Positions 15,369 through 24,997 of a stretch of DNA of 64,000 bases are shown in pieces (position 1 is the first letter of the stretch; every line of letters begins with the position of its first letter). This DNA is from Streptomyces sp. NRRL WC-3605. Its GTDB lineage: Bacteria > Actinomycetota > Actinomycetes > Streptomycetales > Streptomycetaceae. Both the position numbers and the translations under genes were made by a program. The stretch lies in assembly GCF_001509795.1 (NCBI RefSeq), contig NZ_LLZN01000045.1, positions 186,001 through 250,000 on the forward strand. Direction: 5' to 3'. The notes beneath the pieces were generated by a model that saw only the letters and a program-made list of their open reading frames with translations, had not been told where the DNA came from and did no database searches.

Positions 15369-17729
15369 TCACGGTGCCCAGGGGGCCTCCACGGCCCAGG
15401 TCGTGTCCTCGGTGAAGCGGGCCGGGTTGTCCCAGGTGTGGGTGCCGCCCGGAGTGGCCAGCCACAGTTCGGCGTTGTAGTGGCGCAGGTACTGCTCCGG
15501 GAAGTTGTAGGCGGACAGCCGTACGCCTCCGTCGGCGCCGTGAACGGGGCAGAAGGTGGCGTCGGCGCGGTACAGGTCGCCGCTGCCGGCCTCCTTGTAG
15601 ACGCGGTACTCCCGGTGCCGCAGGTACTGGCCGGGGTAGTTGCGCGACTCGAAGCTGTAACAGGTGCTGTTCGCCAGTCCGGGGACGATCCGCCAGGTGG
15701 CGTCGTCCTTCAGCAGGACGGCGCTGCCGGAGTTCACCACCTCGGTGAAGACGGCCCCGTCCTTGTGGCGCATGTACCGGTCGGTGTAGCCCGGTGTGGT
15801 GACCCGCAGGGACCGGTACTGGTCGACGGGCAGGGTGAGCGGGGCCGTCGTCCCGCGCGAGGCGTCGATCAGGGCCCGGTTGGCGGCGCGCACCCGGGCC
15901 TCGTCCACCTTGACCACCTGACGGTCGTAGGTGAGGAGGCCGTTGACCTCGTTCTCGACGTCCGTGATCTCTGTGTAGACCGAGGCGGACAGGCCGCGCG
16001 GCATCCGGACCTCGCGGATCGCGTCGATCAGGCCCACGAACCGGTTGTTCAGATGGGCGAGGTCGGGCTGGTCCTCGTAGCTGAACCCGCCGCCCGGGTA
16101 CCACTCGTGCCCGGCGACCCTGAAGCCCAGACCGCCGAACTCGCCGAGGACGGCGGCGCGGGTCGCGCTGGGCACGGTGGTGCCGGGGCCGACGTAGACG
16201 TGGTGGTCGACGACGTCCCCGTTGCCGCCGTCGACGGCACCGCAGCAGTTGACGCCGCTCATGTTGTCGACGAGACGGGAGGGGTCGTACGCCTTGACCT
16301 CGTCGGCGAGACGGGCCTGGTCGTACTGGCCCCAGCCCTCGTTCTGGTTGACCCACAGGACGAGTGACGGGGAGCTGCGGTGCTGGTCGATGATCCGGTG
16401 GTACTCGGCCTCCCACTGGGTGCGGGCGGCGGCGTCGGGGGTGCGCTCCATGGACGGCATGTCCTGCCAGACCAGCAGGCCGAGGCGGTCGGCCCAGTAG
16501 AACCAGCGCTGCGGTTCGACCTTGATGTGCTTGCGGACCATGTTGAAGCCGAGGTCCTTGTGCTTCTGCAGGTCGTGGCGCAGCGCCGCGTCGGTGGGCG
16601 CGGTGTAGACGCCGTCCGGCCAGTAGCCCTGGTCGAGCGTGCCGGTCTGGAACACGAACTTCCCGTTGAGCACCGGGCGTTGGTGTCCGCCGACGCTCGC
16701 GAGGGCGATGGTGCGCATACCGGTGTAGCTGCCGACGGAGTCGACGGTGGTGCCGCCGGACAGCAGGTCGGCCTTGACGTCGTAGAGGAAGGGGTCCTCC
16801 GGGGTCCACAGGCGCGGGTTCGGGACCGGCACGGTGAACTCGCTGCCGACCGGGCCGGTGGCGGTGCCCACCGTGGTGCCGCCGGCGGTGACGGTGACGC
16901 GGGCCTGGTGACCGTTCGTCCCGGTGCCTCGCACGGTGACCTTGAGGCGGTTGTTCGCCGGGTCCGGCACCATGTCGAGTCGGCTGACGTACGCGGAGGC
17001 CGTGGGCTCCAGCCAGACGGTCTGCCAGATGCCGGACGCCGCCGTGTAGAGGATGCCGCCGCCGGGGTGCGGGGCGACGTCACGGATGCGCTGCTTGCCG
17101 ATGGCCTGGGTGCCGGTCTCGGTGGGGTCCCAGACGGAGACGACCAGGGTGTTGGTGCCGGTGGTGAGCAGGTCGGTGATGTCGTGGGAGAAGGCGTCGT
17201 AGCCGCCGCTGTGGGTGGCACCGGCCTGCCGGCCGTTGACCCAGACGGTCGTGCGCCAGTCGCTGGCGCCGAAGTTGAGCTGGACGCGGCGGCCGTTCCA
17301 GCCGGCGGGGACGGTGAAGGTGCGCCTGTACCAGAGCTTGTCGTTCTGGGTGATCTTGCGCTGGATGCCGGAGAGAGCGGACTCGGCGACGAACGGGACC
17401 CGGATCTGCTCGGGGAACGTGGCGGGCTGTCCGGCGTTCGCCGAGGTGACGGCGAAGTCCCAGATGCCGTTGAGGTTGGCCCAGTCGGGGCGGGTCAGCT
17501 GTGGCCGGGGGTACTCCGGCAGCGGGGTGTCGACGGGGACCTGATTCGTCCACGGGGTGGTCATGGGGGACGGCTTGGGGGTCCACGCCTGGGGTGCGGC
17601 GGCCGCGGATCCGGTGGCCGCCAGTGCCGTTCCGGCGGCCAGGGCGAACACGGCGAGCGCGGTGGTCGCCCACCGCGCTCGCCGTCTCAGCCAGGCGAAC
17701 CTCTGCCGGCCTGCGGGTACTCGACGCAT
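15369..17729 (-). CDS. Secreted GH2 glycoside hydrolase with C-terminal AbfB/CBM42 domain
   Basis: 786 residues. Signal peptide 1-45 (WATTALAVFALAAGTALAATGSAAAA); GH2 sugar-binding domain from about 65 (PLPEYPRPQLTRPDWANLNGIWDF); beta-sandwich; TIM barrel with acid/base Glu464 (NQNEGWGQYD) and nucleophile Glu530 (LGEFGGLGF). The last 140 residues are an AbfB/CBM42 beta-trefoil (SLRVTTPGYTDRYMRHKDG, CYSFESRNYPGQYLRHREY, RLSAYNFPEQYLRHYNAEL). CBM42 binds arabinofuranosyl side chains. RBS AAGGAGG stands before the ATG. It follows the ABC importer genes on the same strand, 123 nt after the last permease, so it probably belongs to the same catabolic operon or regulon. Substrate likely a furanoside polymer (inference). 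Confidence 0.88.
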   Translation of the reverse strand: MRRVPAGRQRFAWLRRRARWATTALAVFALAAGTALAATGSAAAAPQAWTPKPSPMTTPWTNQVPVDTPLPEYPRPQLTRPDWANLNGIWDFAVTSANAGQPATFPEQIRVPFVAESALSGIQRKITQNDKLWYRRTFTVPAGWNGRRVQLNFGASDWRTTVWVNGRQAGATHSGGYDAFSHDITDLLTTGTNTLVVSVWDPTETGTQAIGKQRIRDVAPHPGGGILYTAASGIWQTVWLEPTASAYVSRLDMVPDPANNRLKVTVRGTGTNGHQARVTVTAGGTTVGTATGPVGSEFTVPVPNPRLWTPEDPFLYDVKADLLSGGTTVDSVGSYTGMRTIALASVGGHQRPVLNGKFVFQTGTLDQGYWPDGVYTAPTDAALRHDLQKHKDLGFNMVRKHIKVEPQRWFYWADRLGLLVWQDMPSMERTPDAAARTQWEAEYHRIIDQHRSSPSLVLWVNQNEGWGQYDQARLADEVKAYDPSRLVDNMSGVNCCGAVDGGNGDVVDHHVYVGPGTTVPSATRAAVLGEFGGLGFRVAGHEWYPGGGFSYEDQPDLAHLNNRFVGLIDAIREVRMPRGLSASVYTEITDVENEVNGLLTYDRQVVKVDEARVRAANRALIDASRGTTAPLTLPVDQYRSLRVTTPGYTDRYMRHKDGAVFTEVVNSGSAVLLKDDATWRIVPGLANSTCYSFESRNYPGQYLRHREYRVYKEAGSGDLYRADATFCPVHGADGGVRLSAYNFPEQYLRHYNAELWLATPGGTHTWDNPARFTEDTTWAVEAPWAP

Positions 17730-17777
17730 CGTGCCTCCTTGCTTCGTGGGGTGGGGAGACGTGCGCGTACGGCGGGC

Positions 17778-17794
17778 GGCCGGAGGGTCCGGCC
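17778..17794 (-). terminator. Small hairpin between permease and GH2 genes
   Basis: GGCCGGA-GGG-TCCGGCC lies in the 123-nt gap between the second permease and the GH2 gene. It is short and has no T-run, so it could attenuate rather than end transcription. Confidence 0.35.
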
Positions 17795-17852
17795 ACCCGG
17801 AACCGGGTCCGACGGCCGGCCGTGGGGGCGCGGCCGCCGGGCCCGGGACCTG

Positions 17853-18887
17853 TCACATGAGTTGCCTTCTGCGGCCCAGCCAGGTCTGGGCGATGACGAC
17901 GACGGCCAGGAAGGCGCCGCTGACGACCTGCTGGTAGGAGGAGTCGAGGGAGCCGATCTGGTTGATGACGTTCTGGATGACCTTCAGCAGCAGGACGCCG
18001 ACCAGGGATCCGCTGACGTAGCCGAGGCCGCCGGTCAGGAGCGTGCCGCCGATGACCACGGCGGAGATGGCCTCCAGTTCCATGCCGTTGCCGAGGATGG
18101 TGACGCCGGAGGCGAGCCAGGCCGCGTTCAGCGCGCCCGCCAGACCGGCGAGGAGCCCGGACAGCGTGTAGACGAGGATCTTCGTCCGGGCGACCGGGGC
18201 ACCCATCAGGGCCGCCGCGTCCTCGTTGCCGCCGACCGCGTACACGTGCTGGCCGAACCGGGTGCGGCGCAGCACGACGGCGCCGGCGACGAACAGGGCG
18301 AGCGTGATCCAGACCGGGTTGCCGAGGCCGAGCGTCGTGCCCTGCCCCAGTTCGGCGAGGAAGGAGCCCTTGCCGATGAGGAAGGTGTCCGCGCCCTCGT
18401 CCGTGATGGCCAGCAGCAGCCCGCGCGCGCCGAGCATGGCGGCGAGGGTGACGATGAACGGGGCGAGCCGGGACTTCGCGACCAGCAGGCCGTTGACGAC
18501 ACCGATCAGCCCGCACACCAGCAGCGGCAGCAGCAGCGCCACCAGGGTGCCGTGGCGTGATCCCCAGGCGGCGAGGACACCGCCGAGGGCGAACAGCGAG
18601 CCCACGGACAGGTCGATGCCGCCGGTGATGATGACGAAGGTCATGCCGAGCGCGACGATCGCCAGGAAGGCCGAACTGGTCGCCATGTTGCCGACGTTGT
18701 CGCCGGTGGCGAAGGAGTCGAAGGAGAACGACGCCACCAGGGAGACGATCACCAGCACGGCCAGTGCGCCGTGCTGCTGGATCAGGGCGCTCAGCCGTTC
18801 GGAGCGGGCGGAGCCGACCGGTTCGGTCTCCCCCGCCGGTTCGTTGCTCGCGGTGGTCACGGGTAGGTCCGCTTTCGTGACGGTCAT
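17853..18887 (-). CDS. Sugar ABC transporter permease (YjfF/RbsC-like)
   Basis: 344 residues, 8-10 membrane helices. The signature of BPD_transp_2 permeases is present: GMTFVIITGGIDLSVGSLFALGGVLAA and GNEDAAALMGAPVARTKILVYTLSG, with AVVIGGTLLTGGLGYVSGSLVGVLLL near the end. Its ATG overlaps the stop of the first permease by 4 nt. Two unlike permeases next to one fused ATPase is the arrangement of E. coli ytfQ-ytfR-ytfT-yjfF, the galactofuranose importer. Confidence 0.9.
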   Translation of the reverse strand: MTVTKADLPVTTASNEPAGETEPVGSARSERLSALIQQHGALAVLVIVSLVASFSFDSFATGDNVGNMATSSAFLAIVALGMTFVIITGGIDLSVGSLFALGGVLAAWGSRHGTLVALLLPLLVCGLIGVVNGLLVAKSRLAPFIVTLAAMLGARGLLLAITDEGADTFLIGKGSFLAELGQGTTLGLGNPVWITLALFVAGAVVLRRTRFGQHVYAVGGNEDAAALMGAPVARTKILVYTLSGLLAGLAGALNAAWLASGVTILGNGMELEAISAVVIGGTLLTGGLGYVSGSLVGVLLLKVIQNVINQIGSLDSSYQQVVSGAFLAVVVIAQTWLGRRRQLM

Positions 18888-19838
18888 CGCTTCCCCCGTC
18901 CCCGTGCCGCGTACACCGCGGCGACGATCACTATGGCCTGGGCGATCTGGGTCCAGGAGGGCGGCAGATCGTGCTTGATGAGGGTGGCGGTGAGGAGCTG
19001 GATGAGGACGGCTCCGGCCACGGTGCCGGCGATGTTGACCCGGCCGCCGGTCAGCGGGGTGCCGCCGACGACGACCGCCGTGATCGCCGACAGCTCCATG
19101 AGGTTGCCCAGCGAGGTCGGGTCGCTGGCCTGGAGGCGGGCGGTGGCAAGCACTCCGGCCACGGCGGCCAGCAGCGCCGACGCGATGTAGACGAGGATCA
19201 GCACCCGGCGCACCGGCAGTCCGGCGAGCTGTGCGGCGGGCCGGCTGTCGCCGATGGCGAGGAGTTGGCGGCCGAAGGTGGTGCGGCGCACCACGAAGGC
19301 GACCAGGAGGGCCAGTACGGCGGCGATCAGGATGAGGTAGGGGATGCCGGCGATGGCGCCCGAACCGAGGGAGGCCAGCGACGGGTTGCGCAGGTCCTTC
19401 AGCTGGGGCAGCAGCACCAGGGCGATGCCGCGGCCGCCGACCATGAGGGCGAGGGTGGCGACGATGGGCTGGACGCCGACGAGGGCGACGAGCGCCCCGT
19501 TGGCCAGTCCGACCGCGGCGGCGAACAGCGCGACCACGAGCAGCGCGGGCAGCAGCCCGTAGCCGAGGTAGAGCGCGGTGACGGACGCGGCCAGCGCCAT
19601 CACGGCGCCGACGGACAGGTCGACGCCCTCCGTGCCGATGACCAGGGCCATGCCGAGGGCGACGATGATGACGGGGGCGGCCTGGACGGCCTGGGTGCGG
19701 AAGTTCTCCGCGGACAGGAAGTGCGGGGTGATGACGATGTTCACCACGAGCAGGGCGGCGACGCCGGCGTAGACGCCGTAGGTCTGCAGCCACTGGAGCA
19801 CCCGGGTGCGGTCCAGCGGGGCGGTGCGCAGGGTGGCC

Positions 19839-19846
<8 letters not shown>
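18884..19846 (-). CDS. Sugar ABC transporter permease (YtfT/RbsC-like)
   Basis: 320 residues, polytopic. Conserved segments are GMALVIGTEGVDLSVGAVMALAASV, GDSRPAAQLAGLPVRRVLILVYIAS and ITAVVVGGTPLTGGRVNIAGTVAGAV. The start ATG (MAEATLRTAPLDR) overlaps the end of the ATPase gene by 8 nt, and its stop overlaps the next permease by 4 nt, so translation of the three is coupled. It probably forms a heterodimeric channel with the second permease. Confidence 0.9.
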
Positions 19847-21398
<1,552 letters not shown>

Positions 21399-21449
21399 CT
21401 GTGCCTCCAGGTAGTGAAGGGTGCGGAACGTGGTGAGGGGGGAGGCGAG

Positions 21450-21473
21450 GGGGGCACGGTCGCCCGTGCCCCC
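21450..21473 (-). terminator. Intercistronic hairpin between binding protein and ATPase
   Basis: 10-bp perfect stem GGGGGCACGG (21450-21459) / CCGTGCCCCC (21464-21473), loop TCGC. It sits just after the binding-protein stop. Partial termination or mRNA-end protection here would give more binding protein than transporter, common in such operons. Confidence 0.6.
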
Positions 21474-21481
21474 GGGGTGGA

Positions 21482-22576
21482 TCAGTACGCCTTGGCGATG
21501 TCCGTCTTGGCGTTGTCCGCGGTGTACGCGCTGTCCTGGATGATGATGTCCTGGGGGACGTCCTTGCCCTGGGTGAAGGTGTCCAGGGTCTGGAACGCCA
21601 GCGGCCCGAACCGGGGGTTGGACTCGATGACGCCGCTGATCCAGCCGTCCACGATGCCCTGGACGGCGTTGCGGGTGCCGTCGACGGTCACGATCTTGAC
21701 GTCGCCGGCCTTCTTGCCGGCGCCCTTGAGCGCGGCGACCGCGCCGAGGCCCATCTCGTCGTTCTCGGCGTAGATGCCCTTGATGCCGGGCTTGGACTGG
21801 ATGAGCTGCTCGGTGACCTGCTGGCCCTTCTCGCGGGCGAAGTCACCGGTCTGCTCGAACACCACCTTCAGGCCGGGGGCCTTGGCGGCGATCTGGTCCT
21901 TGAAGCCCTTGGTGCGCTCGGTGGTGACGTTGTTTCCGGCGGAGCCGAGCAGGATGGCGACCTCGCCCTTGCCGCCGGTCGCCTCGATCATCTGGTCGGC
22001 GGCGCGCTTGCCCTGCTCGACGAAGTCGGAGGCGATGAAGGAGACGTAGTCCTTGCAGGCGGTGGCGTTGATCTTGCGGTCGATCGTGACGATCGGGACC
22101 TTCTTGGCGGCGGCGGCCTGGAGCACCGGGTCCCAGCCGTCGGAGTTCAGCGGGGCGATGACGAGCAGGTCGGCGCCCTTGGCGAGCAGGTCCTGGACGT
22201 CGCTGATCTGCTTGGAGAACTGCGACTGGGCGTTGGCCGTCAGCAGCTTGACGCCCCGCTTCTTCGCCTCGTCCTTGATGGACTGGGTCTCGGCGATGCG
22301 GAACGGGTTGGCCTCCTTCTCCGACTGGGAGAAGCCGACGGTCGCGTTCTTCAGGTCGAGCTTCTTCGCGCCGTAGGCGTCGACGGTGCAGGACTTGCTG
22401 CCCGGCTTCGGCGTGACGACCTTCTGTTCGGCGCCCGCGGCGGCCGGGGACTTCGTGTCCTTCGACGCGTCGTCCTCCGACTTCGCGCAGGCGCCGGCGG
22501 TCAAGACCACCGCGGCGGCCAGGGCCACGACCCCGGGGCGGGCGAAGAGGCGAGGACGGTGAGTGGTGCGCTGCAT
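21482..22576 (-). CDS. Sugar-binding lipoprotein (YtfQ-like) of the ABC importer
   Basis: 364 residues. Lipoprotein signal ending LTAGACAKSEDD (Cys about residue 30) for membrane anchoring. The mature part is a periplasmic-binding-protein I fold: VGFSQSEKEANPFRIAETQSIKDEAKKRG, DLLVIAPLNSDGWDPVLQAA, IDRKI, GSAGNNVTTERTKGFKDQI, QTGDFAREKGQQVTEQLIQ, YAENDEMGLGAVAAL. These segments line up with E. coli YtfQ (GFSQ, IAP...GWEPVL, SGDFTRSKGKEVME), which binds galactofuranose. The ATG at 22576 begins a clean signal peptide. First gene of the transport operon; LacI-type sites lie 80-125 bp upstream. Confidence 0.9.
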   Translation of the reverse strand: MQRTTHRPRLFARPGVVALAAAVVLTAGACAKSEDDASKDTKSPAAAGAEQKVVTPKPGSKSCTVDAYGAKKLDLKNATVGFSQSEKEANPFRIAETQSIKDEAKKRGVKLLTANAQSQFSKQISDVQDLLAKGADLLVIAPLNSDGWDPVLQAAAAKKVPIVTIDRKINATACKDYVSFIASDFVEQGKRAADQMIEATGGKGEVAILLGSAGNNVTTERTKGFKDQIAAKAPGLKVVFEQTGDFAREKGQQVTEQLIQSKPGIKGIYAENDEMGLGAVAALKGAGKKAGDVKIVTVDGTRNAVQGIVDGWISGVIESNPRFGPLAFQTLDTFTQGKDVPQDIIIQDSAYTADNAKTDIAKAY

Positions 22577-22654
22577 GGTGACCCCGATCCGGGCGACGCT
22601 GAAAGGGAACTGGGGAGTCGACGCAGGTGAGGAAACGGTGCCTCTCCCCCGGCG

Positions 22655-22712
22655 GGCAACGTTGTCCAGCCCGCCGCAAGAGGTTTTTACATCGTTGGAA
22701 GGACGCTGTAAA
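22655..22712 (-). promoter_or_regulatory. Promoter and two LacI-type operators of the sugar operon
   Basis: In the 412-bp gap 22577-22988, read on the minus strand, TTTACA (22707-22712) and TAAAAA (22684-22689) are spaced 17 bp and form a plausible -35/-10. The operator-like TTCCAACGATGTAAA (22686-22700) overlaps the spacer and -10. A second site, GGGCAACGTTGTCC (22654-22667), lies just downstream. A repressor on both would block transcription. The rest of the gap (22720-22988) shows no gene or clear signal. Confidence 0.6.
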
Positions 22713-22988
22713 CCCCTTGTGCAGAGAGCCGTGCGCCCAAGACCGGGAAAGCGCGCGGCGGATGGGCGGGGACGACCACCGCGGGGCGACGCCACATGGG
22801 CACGCGGGCGCCGACGAGCACGTATCGCGGGCATGCCGAGCGCCCCCGACGGCCGGTCGGCCTGGGGGATGTCCGGTACCGGGACGGGCCCGGCGCGCCC
22901 CGTCGCCGAGGCGTCACGAGCCGGCCCGCACCGGCGCGGCAGCAGCGGGGAAGCCGCTGGAGGCGGCGTCACGGGCGCGCCCGGCCCG

Positions 22989-24020
22989 TCAGTTCTCGGC
23001 GCCGCCCTCCCGCCCGGCACGCCCGAGCGTGCTCTCCCGGGCGACCAGGCGGTAGTCCGCCCAGACGCGCCGGGGTTCGGGCGCCTCGCCGCCCAGCCGA
23101 GCGAGGACGGACTCGACGGCGAGCCGTCCGATGGCCTCCTTGTCCGGGGACACGGAGGTCAGCGTGACCGCGCCGAAACGCCCCTCGACCACGTCGTCGA
23201 AGCCGACGACCGCCGTGTCCTCGGGGACGCGCAGCCCACGCTCGTACAGCACACGCATCGCGCCGATCGCCATCAGGTCGTTGTAGGCGAAGATCGCGTC
23301 GGGCCGCCGGCCCGAGTCGAGGATGCGGGTCATCGCCGCCGCGCCGTCGGCGTGGCCCCACCCCTCGGTGGCGGCCACCAGCCCGTCGTCGGCGGGGAGT
23401 CCGGCGGCGGTGAGCTCCTCGCGCCAGCCGCGCACCCGCAACTGTGCGGTCTCGCTGCGGCCCCGCCGCGCCCCGATGAAGGCGACCTCCCGGCGCCCCA
23501 GGTCGAGGAGGTGCCGGACGGCGGCGCGGGCGGCGGCCACGTTGTCGATGGCGATGTGGTCGTACGGCAGCTCGTAGTCGCGCTCGCCGAGGAGCACCAG
23601 CGGGACGTTCTCCGCCCGGTCGAGCAGGTCCTCCTGCTCCAGCTCGATGGGGCTGAGGATGAGGCCGTCGATGACGCGGGCCCGGAACCCCTGACTGACC
23701 AGCACCTCTTGTTCGCGATGTCCGCCGGTGTGGTCGAGGAGAACGATGTAGTCGTGGGCGGCGGCCGCGTCGATGACGGCGGCGGCCAGTTCGGCGAAGT
23801 AGGGGTTGCCCAGTTCGGGCAGGGCCAGGGCGATGATCCCGGTGCGCCCCTTGCGCAGATGACGGGCGGCCAGATTGGGCCGGTAGCCCAGCGCGTCGAT
23901 GGACCGCTGCACGCGTTCGCGCATGGCGGGGGTGACGTGCTGGTAGTTGTTCACCACGTTGGAGACGGTCTTGATGGACACTCCTGCGTGGGCGGCGACG
24001 TCCTTGAGGCTGACCCGCAC
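22989..24020 (-). CDS. LacI-family regulator of the furanoside/sugar locus
   Basis: 343 residues. N-terminal HTH 1-55: VSLKDVAAHAGVSIKTVSNVVNNYQHVTPAMRERVQRSIDALGYRPNLAARHL, including the hinge. The PBP-I-like effector domain follows (LALPELGNPYFAELAAAVIDAAA, DAIFAYNDLMAIGAMRVL, VVGFDDVVEGRF). The GTG at 24020 has AAAGGAA 5 nt upstream and gives the exact family start; the longer frame to 24263 is rejected. Encoded upstream of, and in line with, the ABC importer. Operators with a CAACGTT core occur at its own promoter and at the importer promoter. Probably a repressor released by an imported sugar. Confidence 0.92.
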   Translation of the reverse strand: MRVSLKDVAAHAGVSIKTVSNVVNNYQHVTPAMRERVQRSIDALGYRPNLAARHLRKGRTGIIALALPELGNPYFAELAAAVIDAAAAHDYIVLLDHTGGHREQEVLVSQGFRARVIDGLILSPIELEQEDLLDRAENVPLVLLGERDYELPYDHIAIDNVAAARAAVRHLLDLGRREVAFIGARRGRSETAQLRVRGWREELTAAGLPADDGLVAATEGWGHADGAAAMTRILDSGRRPDAIFAYNDLMAIGAMRVLYERGLRVPEDTAVVGFDDVVEGRFGAVTLTSVSPDKEAIGRLAVESVLARLGGEAPEPRRVWADYRLVARESTLGRAGREGGAEN

Positions 24021-24110
24021 GGCATTCCTTTCAGAGCGGCCCGACTCGGGTGGTCGGTGCGGGTACGGTGTCGTCACCGTGCGCCTGGCGCCGAGTCCCT
24101 GCTGGATATT

Positions 24111-24159
24111 TACAACGTTATACAGGCACGTTATACAGGCGACGTCCGCGCGCTGACAA
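24111..24159 (-). promoter_or_regulatory. Promoter and operator of the LacI gene
   Basis: Minus strand: TTGTCA (plus 24154-24159) and TATAAC (plus 24130-24135) with an 18-bp spacer. A TACAACGTTATA palindrome-like site (24111-24122) lies just downstream, and its GTTATA half recurs over the -10. This points to autoregulation. Confidence 0.6.
24115..24140. repeat. Tandem 13-bp direct repeat in the LacI promoter
   Basis: ACGTTATACAGGC occurs twice head to tail (24115-24127, 24128-24140). Each copy supplies a TATAAC -10-like hexamer on the minus strand and an operator half, so it could give two overlapping starts or an extra repressor contact. Confidence 0.75.
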
Positions 24160-24233
24160 GGAGTTGTACGGGCCAACGGCGCGATGATGTCACGCCCGGC
24201 GCACGCCAGGCCGAGGGGGCGCGTTCGAGGCGC

Positions 24234-24245
24234 GCAAGCGCTTGC
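24234..24245. promoter_or_regulatory. Perfect 12-bp palindrome GCAAGCGCTTGC
   Basis: It has the CG-centred form of LacI-family operators but a different core (AGCGCT) from the CAACGTT sites nearby. It lies between the LacI promoter and the end of the small membrane protein gene. The regulator is unknown. Confidence 0.4.
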
Positions 24246-24305
24246 CGTCACGCCGGGTCGCACGCGGGCGCGCGCGAGGTACCGGCCACCGGACGCCGGG
24301 ACCGT

Positions 24306-24473
24306 TCAGCGGGTGGGACGACGGCCACTCCGCCGGATACGCAGACCGACGTAGAGGAAGGCGACGATCGCGAGGAGCACGCCGATGAGCAGCAGATAGA
24401 ACAGACCCTTGGCGAGCACCCCGATGAAGCCGAGCACGACGGCGACGAGGAGCAGGAACAGGAACAGTGCCAT
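24306..24473 (-). CDS. Small hydrophobic membrane protein
   Basis: 55 residues: MALFLFLLLVAVVLGFIGV..., then LFYLLLIGVLLAIVAFLYVGL and a basic tail RIRRSGRRPTR. Two membrane helices with the arginine-rich end inside. GGAGG stands 5 nt before the ATG. It lies 24 nt after the PRC-barrel gene on the same strand, so probably one transcript. Similar tiny membrane proteins are common in Streptomyces; no function is known. Confidence 0.75.
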   Translation of the reverse strand: MALFLFLLLVAVVLGFIGVLAKGLFYLLLIGVLLAIVAFLYVGLRIRRSGRRPTR

Positions 24474-24497
24474 GGGGGCCTCCGCAGGGTGGTGCCG

Positions 24498-24854
24498 TCA
24501 GCGGCGGGCCAGCCGCCGTTCGCCGGCGGCCCCGGGCTGATAGGCCAGCTCGTAGTGGGCGAAGACGGCCTTCTCGTCCTCGGCGGGCAGGACACCGTCC
24601 ATGTCGATCGACGGGGCGTCCCTGACCAGGTTCTTCGGGTACGCGACCTTCAGGTACCCCGGGCCGACCGTCGCCCCCACCAGGGGGACGAACACCAGGC
24701 GGTGCCGGGTCGGCATGCCGACCGTGACGGTGGCGAAGTGGGGGGCGTCGGTCACCGTGTCCACGTAGACCGACTCCAGCTTGCCGATCTTGCGCGCCTC
24801 CGCGTCGACCACGTCGTGGCCGCGCCACTCCCGGATGTCACCGGCCTCGAACAT
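24498..24854 (-). CDS. PRC-barrel domain protein
   Basis: 118 residues. The PRC-barrel beta-fold is clear in the first 85: IREWRGHDVVDAEARKIGKLESVYVDTVTDAPHFATVTVG, then FVPLVGATVGPGYLKVAYPKNLV. The family binds RNA, proteins or membranes (RimM, photosynthetic reaction centre H); stand-alone actinobacterial copies are uncharacterised. It heads a two-gene unit with the small membrane protein, which may recruit it to the membrane (inference). Confidence 0.85.
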   Translation of the reverse strand: MFEAGDIREWRGHDVVDAEARKIGKLESVYVDTVTDAPHFATVTVGMPTRHRLVFVPLVGATVGPGYLKVAYPKNLVRDAPSIDMDGVLPAEDEKAVFAHYELAYQPGAAGERRLARR

Positions 24855-24997
24855 CGGGTTCCTCCGCTCGTCGTTCCTTCGGTTCGCGTACCCCGTCCGG
24901 GGCTCTCCTCACGGTCACACCGAGAGGACGACGGGGCACTTCCGCCGCCGGGCGGCCGGGGGGACGCTCCCCCGGCCGCCCGGCCCCCGCATCTGGG

